Source: Aeromonas hydrophila subsp. hydrophila ATCC 7966 (GTDB lineage Bacteria > Pseudomonadota > Gammaproteobacteria > Enterobacterales > Aeromonadaceae). From it: 64,000 bases of DNA. The first letter of the stretch is position 1; every line of letters begins with the position of its first letter. Location of the stretch: positions 1,183,001 through 1,247,000 of the forward strand of contig NC_008570.1 of the NCBI RefSeq assembly GCF_000014805.1. The letters run 5' to 3'. The position numbers and the translations under genes were made by a program. The notes under the pieces were generated by a model that was not told the DNA's origin, made no database searches, and saw only the letters and a list, made by a program, of their open reading frames with translations. This document shows, one piece after another, positions 33,333 through 42,467 of this stretch.

Positions 33333-35284
33333 TGGCGGCAGATCCCCACTGTATCCCTTGCGAACGTTATGATAACTGGGTAGAGGTAGACATTCGCGAT
33401 GAGCACAACCGTTCGTTCAAGGGGCTCAAGGCCACTTTGACTGACGAAACCGGCAAGTCAGAGACGATCACCCTGCAGGATGGACCCACTCTGGTGCGAG
33501 GGTTTGCAGTTGGTCCGGTGACAGTAAAAATCGAGACGCCAGCCTGGCTCAAGGCGGCACAGTCCCGTGAGGCCCTCAAGGAGGGTGAGACCACACAGGT
33601 ACCCGCCTATACAGACAAGTTATTCGGGCACTGCGACGTCAAGCGAGAGCATATCAAGGTGACCACCGGCGACCTTTGTCTCACCGACCCAGAGCAGCCA
33701 CTGCCGAAAGGGCATCAGGCAGGACAGGCCCAGCCTCCTCGTTTTTTCACCAAACACTCCTATGTGATTGAAGTGAAAGGCTATCAGATCAATATCTTGC
33801 GTATCGGTGTGTTCTTTGATGGCACCGCCAACAACACCTTCAAGCACAGGGAAGGGAAAAGTGCATTGGAGACAGCCTTGGCGCAATGCAGCCCGGAAGA
33901 GCAACAAGTATTGCTGGAACAGTGTTTTGAAGGGGCGTTACCTGATGGCTTGAATAACAGCGAGAAAAACGACGTCACCAATGTTGGCAAAGCTCATGAC
34001 TTGTATCTTCCCCCAAGCAAACGCTCTCCTATCGTGAAGGTTTATGTTGAGGGGATAGGCACGACCCAAGGTGAGGATGATACCAGCTTGGGTCTTGGTG
34101 CGGATAAAGGTAATACCTCCAGCGCCTCACGTGTCGAACAGGCTTGTCGTACTCAGATTGTTGCGGAGATAAAAGAGCAACTTGAAAGCATATTGCCCAC
34201 TATTGAGTGCATTCATAAGGTCGAGTTCGATGTGTTTGGCTTTAGCCGGGGCGCCTCTGCCGCTCGCCAGTTTGTAAACCGTATCGATAAGAAAGGGGAC
34301 CACCCACTGGTGGAGGCCATGGCTGCTGACCCCGATATTCCCTTGAAGGCGGGCTTTGACTGGGCCAGTCGCGATGATGTGCGAATCCAGTTTGTCGGGT
34401 TGTTTGATACCGTGGTCAGTTCCTATCTGTGGGGTAAACGTAATGTGACGCTGGCCCCTGACTGTGCCGAGCGGGTGGTGCATATCGTGGCGGCTGATGA
34501 GTGGCGTTATCACTTTGACTTGACCCGTATCACTGACGATGCAGCAGGCACCGCGATTGCGGACGGTTTTACCGAGGTCATTATTCCTGGCGCTCACTCC
34601 GATATTGGTGGAGGCTATTACAGCCGCTGGAGCCTGCGTGATCCTAATGCGGTATCCCCGTTAATTACAGAAAAGTGTGTGATCGCAACTTTCAATTCCG
34701 ATGCGATGCCATACGTCAATCCAACCGATGCCCAATCATATCGAGATGCCCTTGCCTATGCCAAAATGCGGGCTGGACAAGGCTGGGCCAAAGGCGTTGT
34801 GTCCCTAGCTAGCCATCGTGATACAACTCAACTTGGCTATTTGAATGTGCGTCCTAGGCCACTGGGGCCGATCACGGGCAGTCAATCAGGGGGCCATAGG
34901 AACATCTGCGTCGATGTGGTGCTGCACCGGGTGGTGGAGGGGGAATATTCACGTATACCGCTGCACATGATGGTAGAAGCGGCGCGGGATGCAGGTGTGC
35001 CTTTTAAGACGTGGATATCACAAGGTGACAATGCCTACCGTTTGGATAGCGCACTTTCGTATCCCACAGTGAACTTGGCCAAACTCGATGAGCTATGGGT
35101 TGATGTGGCCAAACGGCGCGGAGAGGTGATCAACTTGGCTCGTAGTTTACCTGACGAGCTGTACCAAAAGTTGCGGCTAAGTTATTTGCACTACAGCGCT
35201 GACACTGGACTGGTAAACACACCCAACAGGGTTGGTGACAAAGAAATCCGTAAGCTGACTGGCAATGATAAGGGAGGTTATTAA
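33332..35284 (+). CDS. tle1: Type VI lipase effector, Tle1 family (DUF2235)
   Basis: A 650-residue protein. An N-terminal 150-residue segment (CIPCERYDNWVEVDIRDEHN) likely binds the adaptor. The hydrolase domain starts at about 155 with RIGVFFDGTANNTF. The nucleophile elbow is GFSRG at about 302-306, Ser near 304, and an acid in HSDIGGGYYS near 423; later a His follows, as in VVLHRVVEGEYSRIPLHMM. This matches Tle1 phospholipases with the DUF2235 fold. Such effectors degrade membrane phospholipids of rival bacteria. GC content is lower than in the neighbours, which suggests acquisition. The next gene, sharing one base, encodes the presumed immunity protein. Confidence 0.9.
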   Translation: MAADPHCIPCERYDNWVEVDIRDEHNRSFKGLKATLTDETGKSETITLQDGPTLVRGFAVGPVTVKIETPAWLKAAQSREALKEGETTQVPAYTDKLFGHCDVKREHIKVTTGDLCLTDPEQPLPKGHQAGQAQPPRFFTKHSYVIEVKGYQINILRIGVFFDGTANNTFKHREGKSALETALAQCSPEEQQVLLEQCFEGALPDGLNNSEKNDVTNVGKAHDLYLPPSKRSPIVKVYVEGIGTTQGEDDTSLGLGADKGNTSSASRVEQACRTQIVAEIKEQLESILPTIECIHKVEFDVFGFSRGASAARQFVNRIDKKGDHPLVEAMAADPDIPLKAGFDWASRDDVRIQFVGLFDTVVSSYLWGKRNVTLAPDCAERVVHIVAADEWRYHFDLTRITDDAAGTAIADGFTEVIIPGAHSDIGGGYYSRWSLRDPNAVSPLITEKCVIATFNSDAMPYVNPTDAQSYRDALAYAKMRAGQGWAKGVVSLASHRDTTQLGYLNVRPRPLGPITGSQSGGHRNICVDVVLHRVVEGEYSRIPLHMMVEAARDAGVPFKTWISQGDNAYRLDSALSYPTVNLAKLDELWVDVAKRRGEVINLARSLPDELYQKLRLSYLHYSADTGLVNTPNRVGDKEIRKLTGNDKGGY

Positions 35285-35982
35285 TGCGCTGGATACTCTT
35301 ACTGCTGCTGTTGCCATTAGTCGCAGCCTGTCAAGCAGCTCCCACAGGCCCCAAGCAACTGGACTGGCGCCATATGGTAGGATCCAATGCTGATGAAATA
35401 TGGGTGACGGAGGTGCTTTTTTATCGTCAGGGACAATTGGTAGATGCCTCAACCAACGGATCGTCGAGTCGCGTTGATGCAGAATCACTTCGTGCAAGGG
35501 ACTATCGCTGGTTGATAACTGCCGGTCGCCGAGATATTCACCCCGCCCCCGATCGGGTAGAAGTGGAGTGGATTTCATTCCACGATAAAAAGCGCTATCG
35601 CATTAGCCTGGCCTTGCCAGCAGAGCTGGAAAGCATGATTGCGCAACCTTATCGCATCAAAGTGAGGGATGAGTGGCGTGAAGTACGCCGAGATAACATT
35701 GGCTTAGGTATGGCCACCGGTGGTTATGTGGAGGCGTTTTTAACCAACGCCAAAGTGAAGCCTGATATCTTGCTGGCCAGGGGGATTGCTAACGAAATTC
35801 AAACCTCGCAAGACAAGGAAAATCCTGTCACCAAAGTATACAAAGAGTGGTTCGACGATTTTGACAAAGCATACGGTAATACCTACAAGCAATATCCTAC
35901 CCCCAGTGGTATGGACTGGGCACCTATCATGGATGCATATCGCACTGCCCAACCCAAGACGGATACTGACCCAGTAAGGTGA
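35284..35982 (+). CDS. DUF2931 lipoprotein, likely Tle1 immunity
   Basis: A 232-residue lipoprotein: signal MRWILLLLLLPLVAAC with the lipobox VAAC ending at Cys16. The body contains VEWISFHDKKRYRISLALP, LGMATGGYVEAFLTNAK, PDILLARGIA and YPTPSGMDWAPIMDAYR, the DUF2931 signature. Proteins of this family next to Tle1 lipases neutralise them in the periplasm. The ATG shares a base with the stop of the effector gene (TAATG), as expected for a coupled effector-immunity pair. A second, related gene follows. Confidence 0.85.
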   Translation: MRWILLLLLLPLVAACQAAPTGPKQLDWRHMVGSNADEIWVTEVLFYRQGQLVDASTNGSSSRVDAESLRARDYRWLITAGRRDIHPAPDRVEVEWISFHDKKRYRISLALPAELESMIAQPYRIKVRDEWREVRRDNIGLGMATGGYVEAFLTNAKVKPDILLARGIANEIQTSQDKENPVTKVYKEWFDDFDKAYGNTYKQYPTPSGMDWAPIMDAYRTAQPKTDTDPVR

Positions 35983-36013
35983 TACCTACGGAGCTTGAAA
36001 ATGTCGATCAAAA

Positions 36014-36160
36014 GTGCCAGATATCCTCCCGCGACAGCTCACGCCAGAGGAGATTGAAGCGCTTCGCCAAGACATGCGCCGCCGATATATTGACAATATG
36101 AAGGCGCTCGAGAGCATGAGTCTCTTCCATCTAGAGCAGGAAGTACCAACAAAAAGATGA
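36014..36160 (+). CDS. Small ORF between two immunity-type genes, probably frameshifted at its start
   Basis: A 48-codon frame from GTG 36014: PDILPRQLTPEEIEALRQDM, then a helical RRYIDNMKALES end. The best ribosome site (GGAG at 35990-35993) instead serves ATG 36001, which opens a different frame (MSIKSAR) and stops after 18 codons. Removing one A from the run 36010-36013 would join the two into a 52-residue protein. The frame overlaps the next gene by an ATGA, as coupled genes do. It may be a broken small gene, a frameshift, or a sequencing error. Confidence 0.45.
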   Translation: MPDILPRQLTPEEIEALRQDMRRRYIDNMKALESMSLFHLEQEVPTKR

Positions 36161-36858
36161 AATATATCGTTGCATTGTTGTGGTTCGGCCTGTCATTGAT
36201 GACCAATGCGGCGCCACAACCTTTGCCTAAATTTGCTTGGCGTTATGGTTCGGGCAGCAATATAGACCTTACTAAGAACACCAAGACCGAGTTCTATCTT
36301 GGAGGGAAACTGGTTTATGCCGACAGCTTGGCTGGAGGCGGGGCTGGAGGTTTATTTGCCGACAGAATCAAGGGACAGCGTTATTATTGGGCGGGCGGTG
36401 GAGGCCTGCCTATCGATGGCGTTTCCATCCCCGATAAAGCTGTGATTGAGTTGGTTTCCTTCCATGATCGCAAGCGCTACCGCATCAAGGTGGATTTACC
36501 TACCGATCTAGAGCAAAAAATGCGTCAGGTGTATTTAGTCGAAGGACGTTACGATAGACGAAATCGCCTCTATTTTGGTTTGGCTCCTGGTGGTTATTTC
36601 GAAGTCATGTTAACCGGGGGGGGATTACAACTTAGCCCTGATCTACTGCTCGCCCGTGGTATTGCCGAAGTTGTGACCGATGATTGGTATGATCAGAAAG
36701 TATCGATAGTGCGCCAATATGGTATGGATGATTTTGACAAAAAATATGGTGAACTATTCAAGCAATACCCAGTTCCTAGCGGAATGGCCTGGGCTCCCAT
36801 CATGGATGCCTACCGTGCTGCCCAACCCGTCACCGATGTGAATCCTGTGTCTGAATAG
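36157..36858 (+). CDS. Second DUF2931 protein, immunity paralogue without lipobox
   Basis: A 233-residue relative of the preceding DUF2931 protein: FAWRYGSGSNIDLTKN, LVSFHDRKRYRIKVDLP, GLAPGGYFEVMLTGGG, PDLLLARGIAEV and YPVPSGMAWAPIMDAYRAAQP mirror the first copy. The signal MKYIVALLWFGLSLMTNAAP has no cysteine, and no cysteine exists in the whole protein, so it is a soluble periplasmic protein rather than a lipoprotein. It may guard against another Tle1 variant. A bidirectional terminator follows, closing the island. Confidence 0.82.
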   Translation: MKYIVALLWFGLSLMTNAAPQPLPKFAWRYGSGSNIDLTKNTKTEFYLGGKLVYADSLAGGGAGGLFADRIKGQRYYWAGGGGLPIDGVSIPDKAVIELVSFHDRKRYRIKVDLPTDLEQKMRQVYLVEGRYDRRNRLYFGLAPGGYFEVMLTGGGLQLSPDLLLARGIAEVVTDDWYDQKVSIVRQYGMDDFDKKYGELFKQYPVPSGMAWAPIMDAYRAAQPVTDVNPVSE

Positions 36859-36941
36859 CCATTCGTTTCATCTCAACCGGCGATAAAGGTGAGTTGAATT
36901 ACTCAGCAGGCCAATATTTGTTCGCGAAATAATACGGTGCC

Positions 36942-36976
36942 AAAACCCCCATCAGCTTATGCCGATGGGGGTTTTT
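36942..36976 (+). terminator. Bidirectional terminator closing the type VI island
   Basis: CCCCCATC, ten-base loop, GATGGGGG, flanked by AAAA and TTTTTG, between the convergent immunity-type gene and budR. Confidence 0.85.
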
Positions 36977-36985
36977 GTTTGTCTT

Positions 36986-37870
36986 TCAATGATGGCCGGG
37001 GATCAGCCCAATCAGATGCTGCAGGCTTTTTTGACGGGGATGGCGGCGGGTGGCGAGGCTGATGCGGGTGGTGAGCGGCTCGGTGGCAATGGGGTGATAG
37101 CTGACGCCGTGGGGGTGCAGCTCGCTGACCGAGCGCGGGATGATGGCGACCCCGAAGCCGGCTTGCACCATGCCGACGGTGGAGATCACCTGTGGGCTCT
37201 GGCTGCCGAGGCGGGGACTGAAGCCGGCCCGCTGGCAGCGCTGGGTGATGGCGTCGTGCAGCCCGGGCCCGAGCTCGCGGGGGAACAGGATGAAGGGATC
37301 CTGTGCCAGCGCCTCGATGGGGATGGCGCCACTGCCGGCCAGCGGATGGTGTGGGGGGAGGGCGATCAGCATCTCCTCCTCGTCGATGAGGTGGTGGGCC
37401 AGCGCCGAGCTGCTGCTGCAGGGCAGGCGCAGAATGGCGGCATCCAGCTCCTCGCTCACCAGATCGCGCACCAGGTTGGGCATGCTGTTCTCGATGGGGT
37501 GCAGGCTGACCTCCGGCCAGGCTTGACGAAAGTCGTGGATGAGTTGCAACACGCTCGGGTGCAGCACGGTGGAGCCGGCAAAGCCGAGGCGCAGCGAACC
37601 CAGCTGGCCGCGAGCGATGCGCCTGGCCTTCTGCATGGCCTGCTCGGTCTGCGCCAGTATCCCCTTGGCATCCTGATAGAGGCTCAGCCCAGCCTCGGTC
37701 AGCTCCACGCTGCGGGTCAGCCGGTGAAACAGCGGCGTGCCCACCTCCTGTTCGAATTTGCGGATCTGCTGGCTGAGCGGCGGCTGGGCCATGCCCAGCG
37801 CCTCGGCGGCGCGGGTAAAGCTCTGTTTGTCTGCCACGGCCACCAGGTAGCGCAGGTAACGGAATTCCAT
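36986..37870 (-). CDS. budR: LysR-family regulator of the acetoin operon
   Basis: A 294-residue LysR protein: N-terminal helix-turn-helix MEFRYLRYLVAVADKQSFTR and RAAEALGMAQPPLSQQIRKF, then a periplasmic-binding-protein-like effector domain (LGFAGSTVLHPSVL, EEEMLIALPPHHPLAG, PQVISTVGMVQAGFGVAIIP). It is divergent from budA with 109 bases between, the arrangement of BudR/AlsR, which activates acetoin synthesis in response to acetate and pH. Naming rests mainly on position. Confidence 0.82.
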   Translation of the reverse strand: MEFRYLRYLVAVADKQSFTRAAEALGMAQPPLSQQIRKFEQEVGTPLFHRLTRSVELTEAGLSLYQDAKGILAQTEQAMQKARRIARGQLGSLRLGFAGSTVLHPSVLQLIHDFRQAWPEVSLHPIENSMPNLVRDLVSEELDAAILRLPCSSSSALAHHLIDEEEMLIALPPHHPLAGSGAIPIEALAQDPFILFPRELGPGLHDAITQRCQRAGFSPRLGSQSPQVISTVGMVQAGFGVAIIPRSVSELHPHGVSYHPIATEPLTTRISLATRRHPRQKSLQHLIGLIPGHH

Positions 37871-37916
37871 ATCTGGTACGTCTCGAAGCTGATGGGTTTG
37901 GATATTGGTATCAAAC

Positions 37917-37932
37917 TGTGATCTTGGTCACT
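37917..37932 (+). promoter_or_regulatory. CRP-type site between budR and budA
   Basis: TGTGA, six bases, TCACT, one mismatch from the CRP consensus TGTGA-N6-TCACA. Catabolite control of both divergent units is plausible. Confidence 0.5.
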
Positions 37933-37979
37933 ATTGAATCCTGATTTGCCAACCTAACAGGATTGGAGGTGAAATCCAA

Positions 37980-38759
37980 ATGGAAACCAATTCGTCATGT
38001 GACTGCGCCATCGAAATCAGCCAGCAGTTTGCCCGCTGGCAGGCTCGCCAGGGGGGCGGCGAGGTCTACCAGAGCTCCCTGATGAGTGCCCTGCTGGCGG
38101 GGGTTTATGAGGGGGAGACCACGATGGCCGACCTGCTGCGCCACGGTGACTTCGGCCTCGGGACCTTCAACCGGCTCGACGGCGAGCTGATTGCCTTCGA
38201 GCGCCAGATCCACCAGCTCAAGGCTGACGGCTCGGCCCGTCCGGCCAGGGCCGAGCAGAAGACCCCGTTTGCGGTGATGACCCACTTTCGCCCCTGCCTG
38301 CAGCGCCGCTTCGCTCACCCCCTGAGCCGCGAGGAGATCCACCAGTGGGTGGATCGGTTGGTGGGTACCGACAACGTCTTCGTCGCCTTTCGACTCGACG
38401 GCCTGTTCGAACAGGCGCAGGTGCGCACCGTCCCCTGTCAGAGTCCCCCCTACAAGCCCATGCTGGAGGCCATCGAAGCCCAGCCGCTGTTCTCGTTCAG
38501 CCTGCGGCGCGGCACCCTGGTCGGCTTTCGTTGCCCACCCTTCGTGCAGGGGATCAACGTGGCCGGTTATCACGAGCACTTCATCACCGAGGATCGCCGG
38601 GGTGGCGGCCACATCCTCGACTACGCCATGGGCCACGGCCAGCTGCAACTGTCGGTGGTGCAACACCTCAACATCGAGCTGCCTCGCAATCCAGCCTTTC
38701 AGCAGGCCGACCTCAATCCCGCCGATCTGGACCGCGCCATCCGCGCCGCCGAAGGCTGA
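37980..38759 (+). CDS. budA: Alpha-acetolactate decarboxylase
   Basis: A 259-residue enzyme that decarboxylates acetolactate to acetoin. The family blocks are visible: VYQSSLMSALLAGVYEGETT, HGDFGLGTFNRLDGELIAFE, and the zinc ligands in GINVAGYHEHFITEDRRGGGH (three His, with the Glu near by) and QHLNIELP. Length and layout match the family. It begins a two-gene operon with budB, 28 bases downstream. The third gene of the pathway, the acetoin reductase budC, is not here. Confidence 0.95.
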   Translation: METNSSCDCAIEISQQFARWQARQGGGEVYQSSLMSALLAGVYEGETTMADLLRHGDFGLGTFNRLDGELIAFERQIHQLKADGSARPARAEQKTPFAVMTHFRPCLQRRFAHPLSREEIHQWVDRLVGTDNVFVAFRLDGLFEQAQVRTVPCQSPPYKPMLEAIEAQPLFSFSLRRGTLVGFRCPPFVQGINVAGYHEHFITEDRRGGGHILDYAMGHGQLQLSVVQHLNIELPRNPAFQQADLNPADLDRAIRAAEG

Positions 38760-38786
38760 GCCCTTCGCTTAACAAGGAGTGACATC

Positions 38787-40457
38787 ATGGAAAATCAACA
38801 CTGGGCCTGTGGGGCCGAACTGGTGGTGCGCCATCTGGAGGCGCAAGGGGTCAAGCAGGTATTCGGCATTCCCGGGGCCAAGATCGACAGGGTATTCGAT
38901 GCGCTGGAGGACTCCCCCATCGAGACCATAGTGGTGCGTCACGAGGCGAATGCCGCCTTCATGGCCGCCGCGGTCGGCCGGCTGACCGGCAAGGCCGGGG
39001 TGGCGCTGGTGACCTCGGGGCCGGGCTGCGCCAACCTCATCACCGGTCTTGCCACCGCCACCTCGGAAGGGGATGCCATGGTGGCGCTGGGCGGTGCCGT
39101 GCGGCGAGCTGACGGCCTCAAGCTCACTCACCAGAGCCTGGATACCGTCAGCCTGTGCCGGCCGGTCACCAAGTTCAGTGCCCAGGTGGGCACCGGCTCC
39201 GCCCTCTCCGAGGTGATGGCCAACGCCTTTCGCAGCGCCGAGCTGGGGCGGCCCGGGGCGGCCTTCGTCAGCCTGCCGATGGACATCATCAACGAGCCGG
39301 CCGATGGCGCCATTCTGGTGCCGAGCGCTATCCCCGAGCCGGGAGCGGCCGACGAGCGTGGCATCGATCGGGCGCTGAGCCTGCTGGCGCAGGCCCGCAA
39401 GCCGGTGGTGCTGCTCGGCCTGCTGGCCAGCCGGCCGGAGAACTCTCTCGCGGTGCGTGCCTTCCTCGACAAGAGCCGGTTACCGGTGACCGGTACCTAT
39501 CAGGCGGCCGGGGTGGTGGATACCCACCATTTCGACGACTTTGCCGGGCGGGTGGGGCTGTTCAACAACCAGCCGGGGGACAAGCTGCTGCAGGATGCGG
39601 ATCTGGTGGTCTGCATTGGTTACAGCCCCATCGAATACGATCCCGTGCTGTGGAACGGCACCGGCGAGCGCCAGCTGCTGCACATCGATGCGCTGCCGGC
39701 GGAGATCGACAGCAGCTACTGCCCGGCGGTGGAGCTGGTGGGCTCCATCAGCGCCAACCTGGCGCGGCTGACCCGGATGCTGCACCAGCCGCTGGCGCGG
39801 GATCCGGCCATTACCGCGCTGCTCGGCGAGATCCGCGCCCAGCGCCATCAGCTCGCCGAACATGCCGGCCGGCTGGGGGGCACCCCCATCCATCCGCTGC
39901 GCATCGTCAAGGAGCTGCAGGACATCATCGGGCAGGACATGACCCTGTGCGTGGACATGGGCAGCTTCCACATCTGGATTGCCCGCTATCTCTACAGCTT
40001 CCGGGCCCGCCAGGTACTCATCTCCAACGGCCAGCAGACCATGGGGGTGGCGCTACCCTGGGCCATCGGGGCCGCCATGGTGCGGCCGGGTGAGAAGATC
40101 ATCTCAGTGTCTGGCGACGGCAGCTTCATGCAGTCGAGCATGGAGCTGGAGACCGCGGTGCGGCTCAAGTCCAACATAGTGCACATCATCTGGGTCGATA
40201 ACGGCTACAACATGGTGGCGATGCAGGAGGAGAAAAAGTACTGCCGCAGCTCCGGGGTGAGTTTCGGCCCTATCAACTTCAGAGCCTATGCCGAGTCGTT
40301 CGGGGCAGCCGGGTTTGCCGTCACCTGCGCCGAGGATTTGCGGGCGACGCTGCGTGCCGCCATGGCGGTGAGCGGGCCGGCGGTGGTGGCCATCCCGGTG
40401 GACTACAGCGACAACCACCTGCTGATGGAGCAGCTCAGGCCCGAAATGCTCAGTTGA
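38787..40457 (+). CDS. budB: Catabolic acetolactate synthase
   Basis: A 556-residue ThDP enzyme joining two pyruvates into acetolactate. The PYR domain has [15 protein letters not shown] and the catalytic-Glu helix [14 protein letters not shown]; the PP domain has the cofactor motif [20 protein letters not shown] and the following asparagine-rich [24 protein letters not shown]-binding residues of the biosynthetic synthases (and a regulatory subunit gene) are missing, as expected for the fermentative type (AlsS/BudB). AAGGAG precedes the ATG. Confidence 0.95.
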   Translation: MENQHWACGAELVVRHLEAQGVKQVFGIPGAKIDRVFDALEDSPIETIVVRHEANAAFMAAAVGRLTGKAGVALVTSGPGCANLITGLATATSEGDAMVALGGAVRRADGLKLTHQSLDTVSLCRPVTKFSAQVGTGSALSEVMANAFRSAELGRPGAAFVSLPMDIINEPADGAILVPSAIPEPGAADERGIDRALSLLAQARKPVVLLGLLASRPENSLAVRAFLDKSRLPVTGTYQAAGVVDTHHFDDFAGRVGLFNNQPGDKLLQDADLVVCIGYSPIEYDPVLWNGTGERQLLHIDALPAEIDSSYCPAVELVGSISANLARLTRMLHQPLARDPAITALLGEIRAQRHQLAEHAGRLGGTPIHPLRIVKELQDIIGQDMTLCVDMGSFHIWIARYLYSFRARQVLISNGQQTMGVALPWAIGAAMVRPGEKIISVSGDGSFMQSSMELETAVRLKSNIVHIIWVDNGYNMVAMQEEKKYCRSSGVSFGPINFRAYAESFGAAGFAVTCAEDLRATLRAAMAVSGPAVVAIPVDYSDNHLLMEQLRPEMLS

Positions 40458-40497
40458 GCCGGATCTGAGGCGGGCTGCGAAGCGGTCCGCCCAACGC

Positions 40498-40534
40498 AGA
40501 GCGCCCCTTGCCAATCGGCAAGGGGCGCTCTGTT
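40498..40534 (+). terminator. Terminator after budB
   Basis: AGAGCGCCCCTTGCC, AATC loop, complement: a 15-bp stem, followed by GTTATT. It serves both budB and the convergent yajL. Confidence 0.85.
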
Positions 40535-40550
40535 ATTGCGAAAGGAAGAG

Positions 40551-41129
40551 TCACTCAGGGCATGAGCGAGGGGGCAACACCATGGGGCCGGCCACCGTAC
40601 GGGCGGCTTCGTCACCGCGCAGCACCCGTACCAGCTCGAGGGCAAACTCGATGGCGGTGCCCGGCCCCTGGCTGGTGATCAGGCGATGGGCCTGATCGGT
40701 CACCACCCGCGCCGTGCTGAGCTGCGCCGCAGGCAGCTGTGCCTGAAAAGCGGGATGGCAGGTGGCGCTGGCATCCCCCAGCAGATCGTGGTGCTGCAGC
40801 ACCACGGCGGGGGCGGCGCAGATGGCTGCCCGCCAGCGCTGCGCTGCCGCCTGCGCCTTGAGCAGGGCGATGGCGCGCGGCGTATCGCGGATAACCTCGC
40901 TGCCGGGCAGGCCGCCCGGCACGACGATGGCCTCGAACTCCTGATCCGCCAGCTCGTCGAGGTGGCAATCCGCCACCAGCTGCACCCCGCGGGAGGCGCG
41001 GATCTGGCGCTGCCCGGCCGGACAGCAGGAGGCGAGCACCACCTCGATGGCCCCGCGCACCAGGGTATCGACGATGGCGACCGTCTCGATCTCTTCCGAC
41101 CCGGGGGCCACCAGTACCAGAACGCTCAT
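40551..41129 (-). CDS. yajL: DJ-1 family protein deglycase / chaperone
   Basis: A 192-residue DJ-1/ThiJ protein: VLVLVAPGSEEIETVAIVD at the start with the conserved Glu, IVVPGGLPGSEVIRD, and the nucleophile elbow AAICAAPAVV with the reactive Cys near residue 105, then SQGPGTAIEFALELV. YajL repairs glyoxal-damaged proteins or protects against oxidation. The next gene on this strand upstream is panE, and in E. coli yajL is likewise near panE. Confidence 0.92.
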   Translation of the reverse strand: MSVLVLVAPGSEEIETVAIVDTLVRGAIEVVLASCCPAGQRQIRASRGVQLVADCHLDELADQEFEAIVVPGGLPGSEVIRDTPRAIALLKAQAAAQRWRAAICAAPAVVLQHHDLLGDASATCHPAFQAQLPAAQLSTARVVTDQAHRLITSQGPGTAIEFALELVRVLRGDEAARTVAGPMVLPPRSCPE

Positions 41130-41162
41130 CCTTTGCTCCTTGCGTTGGCGAGCCCGCCGGGC

Positions 41163-42110
41163 TCACTGCTTCTCTTTGATGGCCTGATAGAGACCCTGAT
41201 TGACCGGCACCGCGATGCCGTGGCTGGCAGCCCGGGCCAGCAGGAAGCCGGTGATGGCCTCGATCTCGGTCTCGCGCCCCTGCTCCATGTCCTGATACAT
41301 GGAAGAGTAATTGTCGGCGGTGAGCTCCACCACCGTCATGACCCGGCGCAGCAGTTCGTCGCTGCCGGTGGGCTGGCCTTCGGCCTGCATCACGTCGGCC
41401 ACTTCCACGCAGATCTGCTGCAGGGCATCGGCAAAGCGCGGACCGGCCAGCTCGCCATTCTTGAGCTTGTAGAGCGCGGTGAGCGGGTTGATGGCGCAGT
41501 TGACCGCCAGCTTCTGCCACTGGCGCGCCTGGATCTGTTCATCCCAGCCGGCCTGGCCGAGGGCGGCCGCCAGATCGTCAGCCAGGGCGGCGTGGGCTCT
41601 GGCCGCCTCGTTGACCGGGCCGAGCCAGGTTTCGCCCTTGCCGGTGTGGCGGAACACGAAGTGGCCGCTCTGCATGGCGCCGTGGCTGGTGACGCCAGCG
41701 ATGATCGGATTGTGCGGGAACAGGGTGACTACCTGCTCGGCGATCCCCATGCCGTTGTGCAGCAGCACGATGGGCACGTCGGTCGCCAGCTGGCCCACCA
41801 GCGGCGTCAGCGCCTCGATGACCTGGCCGGCTTTGGTCATCACCAGCAGCCGTTTGATCTGGCCGGGCTGGCTGATGAAACCGCGTTCGATGTTGATGAG
41901 CTGGGTGTGGCCCTCCAGCGAGGTAAAGTCGATGCCCGGGTGCAGGGTGGAGCGGTGGCGCTCGCGCAGCAAGACGCGAGTGGCCTGGCCGCTTTGAGTC
42001 AACAGGGAGGCGAAGACGCCGCCCAGGGCGCCGCAGCCCAGCAGTGTCCATTGGGGGGAGGAGGTGTGTCGACTTTGTGTCAGGTTGTAATCGCGTGATC
42101 CGCTTGGCAT
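41163..42110 (-). CDS. panE: 2-dehydropantoate 2-reductase
   Basis: A 315-residue NADPH enzyme of the pantothenate pathway. Cofactor motif LLGCGALGGVFASLL (GxGxxG) near residues 23-37; LVMTKAGQVIEAL, LLHNGMGIAEQVV, and the catalytic Lys in RQWQKLAVNCAINPLTAL followed by an NGEL block. The first 20 residues (MPSGSRDYNLTQSR) are an extension relative to most PanE, which begin at the cofactor strand. No internal ATG allows a shorter start, so ATG 42110 is used; a TTG at 42122 is also open. Confidence 0.9.
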   Translation of the reverse strand: MPSGSRDYNLTQSRHTSSPQWTLLGCGALGGVFASLLTQSGQATRVLLRERHRSTLHPGIDFTSLEGHTQLINIERGFISQPGQIKRLLVMTKAGQVIEALTPLVGQLATDVPIVLLHNGMGIAEQVVTLFPHNPIIAGVTSHGAMQSGHFVFRHTGKGETWLGPVNEAARAHAALADDLAAALGQAGWDEQIQARQWQKLAVNCAINPLTALYKLKNGELAGPRFADALQQICVEVADVMQAEGQPTGSDELLRRVMTVVELTADNYSSMYQDMEQGRETEIEAITGFLLARAASHGIAVPVNQGLYQAIKEKQ

Positions 42111-42271
42111 GGAGAGACTCAATCAAGGTAGGGGCTGCATTCCAGTCAACCGCCTGCCGGGGATAAGTGAAGATGTCGCCTGGCGGACACCAGAAACGAG
42201 TTCATGATCTTGCTGCGAGGTCGTGATCAAGGCTTGTATGAGACTTGCTTATAGGAAACCGGCAGCTGGTG

Positions 42272-42330
42272 TATTCATATACACGGCGGCTCCTGCGCAG
42301 CACTTTACCTTGTGAACGACCTCTCGCGGC
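42272..42330. repeat. Dispersed intergenic repeat, copy 2
   Basis: Matches the copy after galE (TATTCATATA, CTGCGCAGC, CCTTG, CTCGCG). It sits in the 345-base gap between panE and yajQ, the rest of which holds the divergent promoters; I see no gene in it. Confidence 0.6.
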
Positions 42331-42467
42331 AGATCCTGAACAGGTTCTAACGGGTCTCGCCATTCCTGTGCGCAGGGGATTCTAGCAGAGCAGCCCCATC
42401 GAAATCAGCAAATTTGCCGTAATTCTGGTAGATTTGCCCCCTTATAGCGCAACATGAGGAGCCCACT

